From assembly GCA_031082145.1 (NCBI GenBank), contig JAVHLP010000010.1, positions 1 to 64,000 of the forward strand: a DNA stretch of 64,000 bases. Direction: 5' to 3'. The notes beneath the pieces are model-generated. The model worked only from the letters and a program-made list of their open reading frames with translations, was not told the DNA's origin and did not search any database. Below are positions 26,985-35,182 of the stretch, piece after piece (within the stretch, counting starts at the first letter, position 1; each line of letters opens with the position of its first letter). Source of the DNA: a bacterium. GTDB taxonomy: Bacteria; Bacillota; Sulfobacillia; UBA995. Made by a program: the position numbers and the translations under genes.

Positions 26985-27079
26985 GCCAACTTCCTGGTTC
27001 AAGCCGGATGCCTCCGGGAGGGGATTCTGCGTCTCGCGAGGCGATCCCTCCGGCGCCGCTCCTTCAATATTTTCCGAGA

Positions 27080-27313
27080 CTAATCCTGAACGTAGGGCAG
27101 CAGGGCTACGGTCCGGGCTTGCTTGATGGCCGTTGTCAACTGCCGCTGGTGACGCGCGCAGTTGCCGGTCACCCGGCGGGGCAGTATCTTGCCTCGCTCG
27201 GAGAGGAAGCGCTTCAGTCTCCCCACGTCCTTGTAGTCGATGGCGGCGATCCGGTCCACGCAGAAGACGCACACTTTCCGCTTGGGCCGCCGGCCGCGTT
27301 CTCTCCTGGCCAA
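27080..27313 (-). CDS. rpsR: Ribosomal protein S18
   Basis: 30S protein that pairs with S6. 77 residues from a TTG start. The zinc-type cysteines are kept ([17 protein letters not shown] and [10 protein letters not shown]), followed by the S18 core [10 protein letters not shown] and a C-terminal [10 protein letters not shown]. It is 15 bases downstream of ssb in the S6-SSB-S18 operon. Confidence 0.97.
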   Translation of the reverse strand: MARRERGRRPKRKVCVFCVDRIAAIDYKDVGRLKRFLSERGKILPRRVTGNCARHQRQLTTAIKQARTVALLPYVQD

Positions 27314-27328
27314 TCAGTCATGCCTCCT

Positions 27329-27727
27329 CTAGAAGGGAAGGTCATCCTCCGGTGCGTCGGCCTCCTGGCCGAAGCTGCCCAGCCCCTGGTCGGGGGCTTG
27401 CGCCGGCGAAGCCTTGTCCAGGAAGCGTACGTCCTGGGCCACGACTTCGGCGACCCGCCGCTTCCCGCCGTCGCGGGCCTCGTAACTCCTGATCTGAAGG
27501 CGGCCGTCCACGGCCACCAATCGTCCCTTGGCCAAGTAGCTGTTGCAGGTCTCGGCCAGCTTTTGCCAGGTGACGATGGGCACGAAGTCGGCCTCCCGTT
27601 CTCCCGACTCACCGGCCCGGCTTCGCTGGACTGCCAGCGTGAAGCTGCAGACCGGCGTTCCCTGGGGAGTGTAGCGCAACTCCGGATCCTGGGCCAGCCG
27701 GCCGATCAACACCACCCGGTTAAGCAT
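27329..27727 (-). CDS. ssb: Single-stranded DNA-binding protein
   Basis: Tetrameric OB-fold protein protecting single-stranded DNA. 132 residues: MLNRVVLIGRLAQDPELRYT, the DFVPIVTWQKLAETCNSYLAKG core, and the acidic C-terminal tip DDLPF that recruits partner proteins. The ATG overlaps the rpsF stop by eight bases. Confidence 0.97.
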   Translation of the reverse strand: MLNRVVLIGRLAQDPELRYTPQGTPVCSFTLAVQRSRAGESGEREADFVPIVTWQKLAETCNSYLAKGRLVAVDGRLQIRSYEARDGGKRRVAEVVAQDVRFLDKASPAQAPDQGLGSFGQEADAPEDDLPF

Positions 27728-28157
27728 CCTCCTTCACCTCCGGGGATGGCGGAGTCTCTGTCTCCGGGGCTGGGGGGGCGATCTCCTTCGTCTCCGGCGC
27801 CGGCTGGGGAGGCGTGATCGGCGACACTTCCGAGGCGGTGGCGCTCTCCGCGGGCTTCTCCGCCGGCGGCGGCACCTCCCAGCGTACGACCAGGTGGCGA
27901 AGAACCTCCTCGGTGAGGCGGAATAGACGTTCCAACTCCTTGAGGGTGGCCGGTTGCGCCCGGAAGCGCAGGATGACGTAGATCCCGTCTCGCTCGCCAT
28001 CGATCTCGTAGGCCAGCCGGCGCTTGCCCCAGTCATCCCGTCCCTCGATGACGCCGCCACCGGCTGTGATGAGGGTGGTTACCTTGCTGACGGCGGCCGC
28101 CACGGCTTCTTCGTCCAGGTCGGGCCGCAAGATGAAGGTGGTCTCGTAAAGCCGCAT
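27720..28157 (-). CDS. rpsF: Ribosomal protein S6 with a long Pro/Glu-rich tail
   Basis: 30S protein that binds S18. The S6 fold covers residues 1-97 (MRLYETTFILRPDLDEE; DDWGKRRLAYEIDGERDGIYV; EEVLRHLVVRW). The protein is 145 residues; the remaining 48 are a low-complexity tail of proline, glutamate, threonine and alanine, longer than the usual family tail. First gene of the operon rpsF-ssb-rpsR-mazG-like-yybS-rplI-lonC-dnaB. The leader can fold so that the start codon is paired (separate entry), pointing to autoregulation. Confidence 0.95.
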   Translation of the reverse strand: MRLYETTFILRPDLDEEAVAAAVSKVTTLITAGGGVIEGRDDWGKRRLAYEIDGERDGIYVILRFRAQPATLKELERLFRLTEEVLRHLVVRWEVPPPAEKPAESATASEVSPITPPQPAPETKEIAPPAPETETPPSPEVKEDA

Positions 28158-28229
28158 GTCCGTTCACCTCCTCCCCTTGGCCTGTGGCCCCGCGCGGTGG
28201 CGCGGGGCGGGGCACGGACAACGGTCAAC
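28157..28229 (-). promoter_or_regulatory. Structured leader of rpsF (candidate S6:S18 autoregulatory element)
   Basis: From the predicted start near 28229, TGTCCGT (28220-28214) can pair with ACGGACA (28163-28157), which includes the first base of the ATG. Enclosed are a perfect 9-bp hairpin (28187-28208, loop CACC on the RNA) and the ribosome site GGAGGAGG. Many bacteria control rpsF through a leader bound by S6:S18; I cannot confirm the conserved bulge by eye. Confidence 0.5.
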
Positions 28230-28235
28230 GCCGCC

Positions 28236-28264
28236 ATTATATCACTGCCCGGGGCGATGGGCAA
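28236..28264 (-). promoter_or_regulatory. Sigma-A-type promoter of the rpsF operon
   Basis: Minus strand TTGCCC, 17 bases, perfect TATAAT. The leader that follows is about 72 bases. Confidence 0.72.
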
Positions 28265-28306
28265 CGCCGCCGGCGGAATCGTGCCCAGTTGCCTCCCGGC
28301 GCCGGC

Positions 28307-29404
28307 TCACAGGGCCGGCGGCCGGAAGCGGAAGTGGATGATGTCGCCCTCGGCCACCGGGTAGTCACGGCCCTCGATGCGGGTCAGACCCTGCTCGCGC
28401 GCTGCGGCGAGCGAGCCGGCGGCGACCAGGGCATGGTAAGGGACGACCTCCGCTCGGACAAAACCCTCCTCCATGTCGGAATGAACCTTCCCCGCGGCCG
28501 CGACAGCCGTCGTGCCGGCAGGCACCAACCAGGCCCGGGCCTCGTTGGCATTGCAGGTGAAGAAGCTGATCAACCCCAGCGTGACTTTCAGGGCGGCGAT
28601 CAGGCCGCCGGCTCCGTCCAGACCCAGGTCGCGGGCAAACTCCTCCCGCTCGCCGGGATCCAGTTCGGCCAGCTCGGCTTCGAGGCGGCCGCGGAGAGGG
28701 ATCAGGGGTATGCCGTCAGCCTCCGCCCGGCGGCTGAGAGGCTCCCACCAGGGATGGGCGGACAGATCATCGTCGCCGGCGTTGGCCAGGCAGACACAAG
28801 GCTTGACAGTTAGCAGGAAGAGCTCACGGGAGAGGTGAGCCCGGTCGCCTGGCGCCAGGTCCATGTCCCCGGGGAGGGATCCCCTGTCGAGGACCGCCTC
28901 GACCCGTTCCAACAGGGCGAGCTCCTCGACGGCGGGCCGCTCACCCAGCCGGGCGGGCTTGATCACCCGGTCCCGGCGGCGACGAACCGTCTCCAGGTCG
29001 GCGAGAGCCAACTCGGTCAGGACCACTTCCCGATCTCGCACCGGGTCCACGGATCCTTCGGGATGGCTCACGCGGGGAGACTCAAAGCAACGAAGCACAT
29101 GGATGATCGCGTCGGCTTCCCGGATGTGAGCGAGGAACTGGTTGCCCAGGCCTTCACCCCGGCTAGCTCCGCGGACCAGGCCGGCTATGTCGACTACCTC
29201 CATGGCGGCGGGGGTGGCCGACCGTGACCCGGCCAGGTCCCGGAGGCGATCCAGCCGGCCGTCGGCAACCGGGAAGGCCCCCCGGTGGGGATCGACGGTG
29301 GTGAAAGGGTAGACCCCCGTCTCGGCACGGCCGCGGGTGAGCGCGTTGAAGACGGTGGACTTGCCCGCGTTGGGGAGACCTACGAGCCCCCAGGACCAGG
29401 CCAT
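28307..29404 (-). CDS. ychF: YchF/OLA1-family ribosome-associated ATPase
   Basis: P-loop protein of the OBG group that prefers ATP. 365 residues from the ATG at 29404. G1 is GLVGLPNAGKSTVFNAL, G3 is DIAGLV, and the G4-equivalent is CLANAGDDD in place of NKxD. A coiled coil lies in the middle, and the TGS domain ends it (ISFFTCNANEARAWLVP; VHSDMEEGFVRAEVV; GDIIHFRFRP). Its start lies inside the 3' end of the DUF951 gene (25-base overlap). Confidence 0.95.
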   Translation of the reverse strand: MAWSWGLVGLPNAGKSTVFNALTRGRAETGVYPFTTVDPHRGAFPVADGRLDRLRDLAGSRSATPAAMEVVDIAGLVRGASRGEGLGNQFLAHIREADAIIHVLRCFESPRVSHPEGSVDPVRDREVVLTELALADLETVRRRRDRVIKPARLGERPAVEELALLERVEAVLDRGSLPGDMDLAPGDRAHLSRELFLLTVKPCVCLANAGDDDLSAHPWWEPLSRRAEADGIPLIPLRGRLEAELAELDPGEREEFARDLGLDGAGGLIAALKVTLGLISFFTCNANEARAWLVPAGTTAVAAAGKVHSDMEEGFVRAEVVPYHALVAAGSLAAAREQGLTRIEGRDYPVAEGDIIHFRFRPPAL

Positions 29405-29619
29405 TGCTCGCCCTCCCGGCCGCCGGCGGGGGCCACCACCGCCCGGACGGCCCGCTCGAACTGCCGCCGGGGCACCATGACCCGACGGCCGCAGCCCAGG
29501 CACTTCAGGCCGAAGTCGATCCCGGTGCGGGTGATCTGCCAGCGGTCGGATCCGCAGGGATGCGGCTTCTTCAGCCGGACCACCTCGCCCACCTCGAAGC
29601 GATGCTCGCCGGGGCGCAA
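29380..29619 (-). CDS. DUF951 family small protein
   Basis: 79 residues from a TTG start four bases after the mscS stop. The family pattern is clear: FEVGEVVRLKKPHPCGSDRW, ITRTGIDFGLKCLGCGRRVM and VPRRQFERAV. Two CxxC/CG-like cysteine sites suggest a small metal- or nucleic-acid-binding fold (inference). It is constantly linked to mscS and ychF in Bacillota, as here. Function unknown. Confidence 0.88.
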   Translation of the reverse strand: MRPGEHRFEVGEVVRLKKPHPCGSDRWQITRTGIDFGLKCLGCGRRVMVPRRQFERAVRAVVAPAGGREGEQWPGPGGS

Positions 29620-29623
29620 GGCC

Positions 29624-30505
29624 CTACTCCTTCCGGCCGATACTGGTGGCCTCGGGGGGCACCATTACCCGCCGCGGGTAGGGAATCTCGATGCCGGCGC
29701 CGTCAAGGGCCTGCTTCACCCGCCGGCGCAGGTCCCGGCCGACGCTCCACTGCTGCATGGGCTTTGTCCGGCCCCATATTAGTAGGCTTACCCCTGACTC
29801 GCCCAGGTCCTGAACACCCAGCACCCGCGGCCCCTCCACCACTGCCGGGTTCTCGGCCGCGTACTTGCCCAGGGCCTCGTCGATGACCGTGGTGGCCTGG
29901 TCCAGGTCGGCCTCGTAGGCGATGACGACCTCGAACATGACCCGCATGTCCCCCCGGCTCATGTTGGTTACGTCTTCGATCTTGCCGTTGGGAATGGTGT
30001 GAATCTCGCCGCCGAAGGAGCGGAGGCGGGTGGTGCGGAGCCCTATCTCCTCAACCACCCCCTCGTGACCGCCCGCCCGGACCAATTCGCCCACTCCGTA
30101 CTGGTCCTCCAGCAAGATGAAGAACCCGCTCAAGAAGTCGCGCACCAGGTTCTGAGCGCCAAAGCCGACGGCCAGCCCTACCAGCCCGGCCCCGACCAGG
30201 ATGGAACTGGTGTCGATGCCCAGCATGGACAGGACGGTAAGGGCCACCAGGAAGTCCACCAGGTAGCGCAACACGCTTCTGACCAGGGCGGCCAGGGTCC
30301 GGGCGCGCCGCTCTTCGAGATACCGCATGGTGCGGCGATCGCCGGCCAGCAGGCCGTCCACGAGCCGCCCGGCCACCAGGAGGACGAGACGCCCGAGAAG
30401 GATGACCAGCAGGATCTGGGCGGCCCGGATGCCCAGGCCGGTCAGGGCGGCGACCGTCAGTAGACCGCCTTCGGCGGTGAGCCCCCGGAGGAAGTCCATC
30501 GGCAT
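29624..30505 (-). CDS. mscS: Small-conductance mechanosensitive channel, MscS family
   Basis: Opens on membrane tension to release solutes. 293 residues from the ATG at 30505 (AGAAGGGGAG upstream). Three membrane helices; the pore helix region reads LVGAGLVGLAVGFGAQNLVRDF, followed by the beta domain SGFFILLEDQYGVGELV and GGEIHTIPNGKIEDVTN, then the C-terminal alpha/beta domain. It belongs to the YkuT/YggB-like short form. It lies between cvpA and DUF951 in one minus-strand series. Confidence 0.92.
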   Translation of the reverse strand: MPMDFLRGLTAEGGLLTVAALTGLGIRAAQILLVILLGRLVLLVAGRLVDGLLAGDRRTMRYLEERRARTLAALVRSVLRYLVDFLVALTVLSMLGIDTSSILVGAGLVGLAVGFGAQNLVRDFLSGFFILLEDQYGVGELVRAGGHEGVVEEIGLRTTRLRSFGGEIHTIPNGKIEDVTNMSRGDMRVMFEVVIAYEADLDQATTVIDEALGKYAAENPAVVEGPRVLGVQDLGESGVSLLIWGRTKPMQQWSVGRDLRRRVKQALDGAGIEIPYPRRVMVPPEATSIGRKE

Positions 30506-30521
30506 GCGATCTCCCCTTCTT

Positions 30522-31244
30522 TCACGATCCCAGCAGCATCCGCAGGGTGGGGGCCAGGGGCAGGAGGCGCCGGAACACCTCCAGGGCCAACGGGGCAAGG
30601 CGGGAGGCCGCCAGAGGCGCGTCCAGGAAGGGGGCCAGCGGGCTGAACGCACTGGCGGCACCCAGGATCACGACCGCCAGCAGCCCCCTCTCGGCGGCCC
30701 CCAGGGCCGCGCCGGCAAGGCGGCTGATCCCCCCCAGGACGGGTATGGCGCCCAGGAAATCGCTGATCGCGCCCCCCAGCCAGTCCAAGACTAACCGGGC
30801 CAGGATGAATGTCCCCACGAAGATCCCCACCGCCACCAGGTAGCCGGCCAAGACGTGGTAGACCACATCGCCCACGCTGACCAGGGTGTCACCCCCCGCG
30901 GCGGCCACCTCTGGCCCATGCTCGAGCAGGAGCGCGCGAACCCAGCCGCTAACCGGCAATCCCTCCAGAGCCGCCTGAATGTCCTCCGGGGCCGTGCCCG
31001 CCAGTCTCACGGCCGCCGTGGGGACCGGCAACCGCACGTGTCGCTCGAGGAACTCGCCGGTCCGGGCGAGCAGGCCGTACCGGGCGTCGGCGGCATCCAC
31101 CAGCCGGGGGCAGGCGTAAGCGGCGGCGGCCAGAGCCACCAGGAACCCCGCCAGCCCCACGAACACCACCCCGATGCCCCGGCGGAGGCCTCTCAGGGCC
31201 CCGAGCGCCAGCAGGATCAGGATGCCCGCGTCCAGCCAGTTCAT
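30522..31244 (-). CDS. CvpA-family membrane protein
   Basis: 240 residues with four or five membrane helices. The N-terminus NWLDAGILILLALGALRGLRRGI is the CvpA signature; a second conserved part is GDVVYHVLAGYLVAVGIFVGTFI and the closing helix before LGGISRLAGAALGAAERG. The family includes the colicin V production protein but its role in Bacillota is unclear. ATG overlaps the preceding stop (ATGA). Confidence 0.87.
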   Translation of the reverse strand: MNWLDAGILILLALGALRGLRRGIGVVFVGLAGFLVALAAAAYACPRLVDAADARYGLLARTGEFLERHVRLPVPTAAVRLAGTAPEDIQAALEGLPVSGWVRALLLEHGPEVAAAGGDTLVSVGDVVYHVLAGYLVAVGIFVGTFILARLVLDWLGGAISDFLGAIPVLGGISRLAGAALGAAERGLLAVVILGAASAFSPLAPFLDAPLAASRLAPLALEVFRRLLPLAPTLRMLLGS

Positions 31245-31597
31245 CGCTTCTCCCCCCCCAGGAACAGGACGCCGAGGTGAGCCAGGACGGCGACGGCGGC
31301 CAGATTGGCCCGGGCGCCCAGCACGGCCCCGGCGACGTCGGCGGCCCAGGCCGCTACCAGGCCCAGGCCGGCGAAGAAAGCCATCTCTGCCAGCCGCTCG
31401 GCCCAGAAGGCGGTTAGCTGGGCTCGGGGCTCAGCCAGCCCTCGGATGAGGTCACCGGTGAGCTTGACCAGTAGGAAGAAGGCAACGCCGTGGGCCCACC
31501 GGGGCGATCCGGGGATCAAGATCGCTCCCAACCAGTCGGCCGTCGCCGCGACGGCGGCGGTCCCGACCAAGACCAGCAAATATACCCGAGCTTTCAC
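31241..31597 (-). CDS. Membrane protein of unknown function
   Basis: 118 residues from the GTG at 31597. About four hydrophobic helices (YLLVLVGTAAVAATADWLGA; GVAFFLLVKLTGDLI; MAFFAGLGLVAAWAADVAG; NLAAVAVLAHLGVLFLGG). No family recognised. The stop overlaps the cvpA start by four bases, and it follows the beta-propeller gene by 32 bases, so it belongs to the same series. Confidence 0.65.
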   Translation of the reverse strand: MKARVYLLVLVGTAAVAATADWLGAILIPGSPRWAHGVAFFLLVKLTGDLIRGLAEPRAQLTAFWAERLAEMAFFAGLGLVAAWAADVAGAVLGARANLAAVAVLAHLGVLFLGGEKR

Positions 31598-31629
31598 CGT
31601 GTTCCACCGCGCTGCTCTTCGCCGGGGGC

Positions 31630-32658
31630 CTACTCGATCCCTGCGAGCCGGTAGAGCCCGGCACGGCCGTCGTCTCCCACCAGTAGAAGGAGACTTCCGT
31701 CGGTTGACAGGCTGAGACTGCGGGGAACCACTCCCGGGGACCACTGCCAGGCCCGGCGACCGTCTTCATGATAGCCGGTGACTCCCTCGCGGGTGGCCAC
31801 GGCCACGATCCCCGGGGCCACGGCCAGGGCAACGCCGGGGGCCTCCAGGATCCGCCGCCACAAGAGGCGTCCTCGCTCGTCGTAGACGTACAGGGCGCCC
31901 GACGCAAGCGCCGCCGGTCCCCCGTGGGAGAGCAGGGCCAGGTCTCTCGGCTCGGTGGGCAGAGGCCGGCTCCACAGAGTGCCCTGGGGGCATTCCAGGT
32001 AGTGCAGGGCCCGGGAGTCGATCGCGGCCAGGCGAGTCCCGTCGGCGCTCAGCGCAAGGCGGAAGATGGCGCCGGCTTCAGGGTTGAGGCGGGCCAGGAC
32101 CCCTCCCTCGGCATCCAACAGGTGCAGCCATCCCTCGGGCGATTCCCGGTCCAGGTGAAGGGAACTGAGAGCCACCAGCTGCCCGTCCGGTGTCGCGGCG
32201 GCGGTTACGAGAACTGCCCCCGGCAGGGCATACTGCCAGGAAGCACCGGCCATGTCAGCCTGGATCGTCTCGCCAAAGGCGGGGTCGCCGGATCGAACCG
32301 GCCTGACCGAGAGCGCGAGGAACGCGGTGTCAGCCTCCTGCCCATCCAGGAGAAGGCAGACCGGGGATCGGCCAAGGTCGCGGCTGGCGACAGTCCGGCC
32401 GCCAGGATCGACGATCCGCAGCCGGGACCCCTCCCGGAGAAACACCAGGCTCCCGGGGGAAAGGGCGCCGACCGTGCCGGGCGCTACGGACTGCTCCCAC
32501 AGCAATTGAGGGTAGAACCCGGCATTCGGGCGCCGGGCGGTCTCCTGGCCCCCGAGGACCAGGACCAGGGCGATAGCCCCCAGGGTGGCAGCCAGGAAGA
32601 GGCCGGCGGCCAGCGCCCCGGTTGGGGGCGGGCGGGATCGACGCCAGTACCACTTCAC
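31630..32658 (-). CDS. Membrane-anchored beta-propeller-like protein
   Basis: 342 residues. A basic N-terminus (KWYWRRSRPPP) and one membrane helix (ALAAGLFLAATLGAIALVLVLGG) anchor a domain outside the cell built of repeated blades such as LHLLDAEGGVLARLNPEAG, LYVYDERGRLLWRRILEAPG and VTGYHEDGRRAWQW, as in PQQ- or WD40-type propellers. No catalytic residues can be named. It may be a scaffold or sensor. It reads divergently from yyaC, and the two starts are about 95 bases apart. Confidence 0.7.
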   Translation of the reverse strand: MKWYWRRSRPPPTGALAAGLFLAATLGAIALVLVLGGQETARRPNAGFYPQLLWEQSVAPGTVGALSPGSLVFLREGSRLRIVDPGGRTVASRDLGRSPVCLLLDGQEADTAFLALSVRPVRSGDPAFGETIQADMAGASWQYALPGAVLVTAAATPDGQLVALSSLHLDRESPEGWLHLLDAEGGVLARLNPEAGAIFRLALSADGTRLAAIDSRALHYLECPQGTLWSRPLPTEPRDLALLSHGGPAALASGALYVYDERGRLLWRRILEAPGVALAVAPGIVAVATREGVTGYHEDGRRAWQWSPGVVPRSLSLSTDGSLLLLVGDDGRAGLYRLAGIE

Positions 32659-32695
32659 GGCGGACTACTTCGTCGGGGCCCCCGTCCCTCCTCCC

Positions 32696-32725
32696 GAATA
32701 TCGCGCCGCCCGCCCCCGTATACTT
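32696..32725 (+). promoter_or_regulatory. Possible forespore (sigma-F/G type) promoter of yyaC
   Basis: GAATA at 32696, 18 bases, TATACTT at 32719. This resembles the sigma-G pattern (GHATR, 18 bases, CATMHTA) in the -35 and in five of seven -10 bases. yyaC is forespore-expressed in Bacillus, which fits. Confidence 0.4.
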
Positions 32726-32752
32726 GGGGCAGTTGGCAGGGGAGGGGTGTGC

Positions 32753-33361
32753 TTGCCAGGCCTTGCCGTCTACCCCCGGCCGGGGGAGGCCGCGGACGGG
32801 CTCCGGGTTCACGTAGGTGATCCCGATGCCGCCCGGACCCTGGCCGCCCGGTTGGCCGGCCTGCTGGGGGAGCTGGGCTACTCTGGAGAGCAGGCCTTGG
32901 TGCTATGCGTGGGGTCTGATCGGTCCACCGGTGACGCGCTCGGCCCTCTGACCGGAAGCCGGCTGGCGGAGATGTCGCTGCCGGGGCTGATGGTTCGCGG
33001 TACCCTGGATGATCCGGTGCATGCGACCAACCTGGAGCGGGTTCTGGCGGCGACAGCGGTCCGCTATCGGGACCGGGCCTTGGTGGCGGTAGATGCCTGT
33101 CTGGGTAACCCCGAGGCGGTGGGCACGATTAGCCTGGGGCGGGGGCCCTTGCGGCCGGGGGCGGGCGTACACAAGCGATTGCCCGAGGTAGGCGACGTCT
33201 GCTTGACGGGTGTGGTGAACGTTGGGGGCTTTATGGAGTACTTCGTCCTCCAGAACACCCGGCTCTCGCTCGTGGTGAAGATGGCGGGGGTCATCGCCGA
33301 GGCTTTCCGCCTGCTGGTAGCTGAATCCCCACCTCAATGCAGTGGACCGGCTAGGGGATAG
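32753..33361 (+). CDS. yyaC: YyaC-family spore protein (DUF1256, GPR-protease related)
   Basis: 202 residues from the TTG at 32753, preceded by GGGAGGGG at five bases; a GTG six bases earlier is possible. The pattern VLCVGSDRSTGDALGPLTGSRL, ALVAVDACLG and GDVCLTGVVNVGGFMEYFVLQNTR is the signature of this family, related to the germination protease GPR. Roles in spores are inferred from Bacillus. It is a lone plus-strand gene in a minus-strand region; its 3' end overlaps ykuS by 28 bases. Confidence 0.88.
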   Translation: MPGLAVYPRPGEAADGLRVHVGDPDAARTLAARLAGLLGELGYSGEQALVLCVGSDRSTGDALGPLTGSRLAEMSLPGLMVRGTLDDPVHATNLERVLAATAVRYRDRALVAVDACLGNPEAVGTISLGRGPLRPGAGVHKRLPEVGDVCLTGVVNVGGFMEYFVLQNTRLSLVVKMAGVIAEAFRLLVAESPPQCSGPARG

Positions 33362-33594
33362 CGCCGGTCTACTTCGTCGGCGACCTCGCGGGCGGTACGC
33401 CCGCGGGCCACCACCACCGGCACCGACCGGTCAGTCGTCCGCACACCCGTGACGTCCGTATCCTGACCGCTCAGGACCAGTATCCCGGCGCTCGTCTCCT
33501 GGTCCAGGTCGACTACCCGATACCCCCGCTCGCTCAGGGCGGCGCTCACATCACTCAGGGCTTCCTCGACGGCCACGATGCGATCTCCCGGCAT
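33334..33594 (-). CDS. UPF0180 (YkuS-like) protein
   Basis: 86 residues from the ATG at 33594. The pattern IVAVEEALSDVSAALSERGY, VLSGQDTDVTG and VPVVVARGRTAREVADEV matches UPF0180/YkuS, a small conserved Bacillota family of unknown function. Convergent with yyaC (28-base overlap at the 3' ends); it follows the phosphoribosyltransferase gene in the same direction. Confidence 0.83.
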   Translation of the reverse strand: MPGDRIVAVEEALSDVSAALSERGYRVVDLDQETSAGILVLSGQDTDVTGVRTTDRSVPVVVARGRTAREVADEVDRRYPLAGPLH

Positions 33595-33623
33595 AACCCC
33601 CCACCCCCCGGGGGCCAGTCTTC

Positions 33624-34265
33624 TCACCCGGGAGCGGGATTATCCGCCAGCAGGCGGACCACTTCCTCGTCCGAGGTCTGACCGAAGGACTGGTAGAACT
33701 GGCCGACCGCGTGGAATGGCTCCGGGGTGGCCAGGCAGAAGACCTCGTCCGCCTCGGCGGCCAGGCGCTGCAGGGTGTCGCGGGGAGCGACGGGAACGGC
33801 CAGCACCAGCCGGGCCGGATGCCTCGCCCGCAGCCCCGTCAGCGCGGCGGTGACCGTTGACCCGGTGGCGACTCCATCGTCAACCACAATGACGGTCTTC
33901 CCGGCCAGATCAGGGTAGGGCCGGTCGCCGCGGTAGCGGCTCATGCGGCGGGTGATCTCCTGGACCTGACGCCTGGCTTCCTCCTCCAGGTAGGCCGGCG
34001 TGAGGGCCAGGGCCTTCACCAGATCTTGATCTAGGTGGAGAGAGCCGTCGGGACCGACGGCGCCGACGGCCAGTTCCTCGTTGTGGGGAGCGCCGATCTT
34101 GCGAGGGATCACCAGGTCCAACGGTGCGTCCAGTTCGCGGGCGACTTCGGCGGCCACCACTACCCCGCCCCGCGGGATGGCCAGCACCACGGGGTCGGGA
34201 AGGCCGGCCCGGGCCAGCCGGCGGGCCAGCCGGCGGCCGGCGTCGACCCGGTCCAGGAAGAGCAT
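33624..34265 (-). CDS. Phosphoribosyltransferase-domain protein
   Basis: 213 residues from the ATG at 34265. The type I PRTase fold is shown by the PRPP loop VIVVDDGVATGSTVTAA. The N-terminus MLFLDRVDAGRRLARRLA and PRGGVVVAAEVARELDAPLDLVIPRKIGAP are typical of a group of predicted PRTases often found alone or fused to hydrolases. The substrate is unknown; it may not be a nucleobase. It starts ten bases after the lipid kinase gene stop. Confidence 0.85.
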   Translation of the reverse strand: MLFLDRVDAGRRLARRLARAGLPDPVVLAIPRGGVVVAAEVARELDAPLDLVIPRKIGAPHNEELAVGAVGPDGSLHLDQDLVKALALTPAYLEEEARRQVQEITRRMSRYRGDRPYPDLAGKTVIVVDDGVATGSTVTAALTGLRARHPARLVLAVPVAPRDTLQRLAAEADEVFCLATPEPFHAVGQFYQSFGQTSDEEVVRLLADNPAPG

Positions 34266-34275
34266 TTCATACCAC

Positions 34276-35178
34276 CTACAGTTCCATCGGTGAAAGGGGT
34301 TCGCCGGCCACCACCGGGAGCGCCCCCGGCAGGACGCGGAAGGTGACCGGTAGCTGCCCCACCACCTCGCCATCGGTCTGTATGGACAGCGGCACCGCCG
34401 AGCTGATGGTCACTTCCCTCGCCCGGTAGCATGTGACCAGGGGGTGGAGGATATGACGACCACTGAAGATGGTTGGGAGCAGCCGGATGGTCTGCGCCTT
34501 GCTCAGGGGACCGGCCACTATGACCTCCAGGAGGCCATCGTCGACGCGGGCCTGGGGACAGACGCGCATCCCGCCGCCGTAGTATTGCGTGTTACCCACG
34601 GCCACCAGCAACACCCGAGTCCGCTGGGTCTGACCGTCCAGGGTCAACTCCACCTCCACCGGGCTGAAGGTGGCCAGGCGGGCGAAGATGGCCAGGACGT
34701 AGGTAATGGTGCCTGGCAGGTACTTGGGCCAGCGGTTGGCGAGGGCGGCCACCTCGGCGTCGAAGCCTACCCCGCCGGTACCCACAACGTACCGGTCGTT
34801 GACCCGGAACATGTCGACATGGCGAGGGGTCGGATCTCGCAGTAGCTCGCAGGCCGCCGCTGGCTCGCGGGGAATCCCGAGCGTGCGGGCGATGTCGTTG
34901 CCCGATCCGGCGGGTATCACCCCCAGGGTGGCGAGCGCCCGGTCTTCCCGCATGAGCCCGTTGGCGGTCTCGAAGACGGTGCCGTCGCCCCCGAACGCGA
35001 CGACCAGGCCGTAGCCGCCCCGGGCGGCGTCGCGGGCAAGCTCCACGGCGTGACCGGCCCGGCCGGTGACGCCGAAGTCAAAGGGTCGGATCGACGCCAG
35101 CTCATCCTTTACCCGCGGCCACAGCCGGAGGGCACGCCCCGCGCCGGCCGTACCGTTGACGACCACGAAGGTCTTCAT
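34276..35178 (-). CDS. Diacylglycerol kinase-like lipid kinase (DagK/YegS family)
   Basis: 300 residues from the ATG at 35178. The catalytic domain has VVVNGTAGAGRA, the nucleotide loop VVAFGGDGTVFETANGL and GVIPAGSGNDIARTLGIP. The C-terminal beta domain carries VGNTQYYGGGMRVCPQARVDDGLLEV and the end QTDGEVVGQLPVTFRVLPGAL. It recycles diacylglycerol to phosphatidate, or acts on a related lipid or sphingoid substrate. It follows the bactofilin gene by four bases. Confidence 0.92.
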   Translation of the reverse strand: MKTFVVVNGTAGAGRALRLWPRVKDELASIRPFDFGVTGRAGHAVELARDAARGGYGLVVAFGGDGTVFETANGLMREDRALATLGVIPAGSGNDIARTLGIPREPAAACELLRDPTPRHVDMFRVNDRYVVGTGGVGFDAEVAALANRWPKYLPGTITYVLAIFARLATFSPVEVELTLDGQTQRTRVLLVAVGNTQYYGGGMRVCPQARVDDGLLEVIVAGPLSKAQTIRLLPTIFSGRHILHPLVTCYRAREVTISSAVPLSIQTDGEVVGQLPVTFRVLPGALPVVAGEPLSPMEL

Positions 35179-35182
35179 AGCC

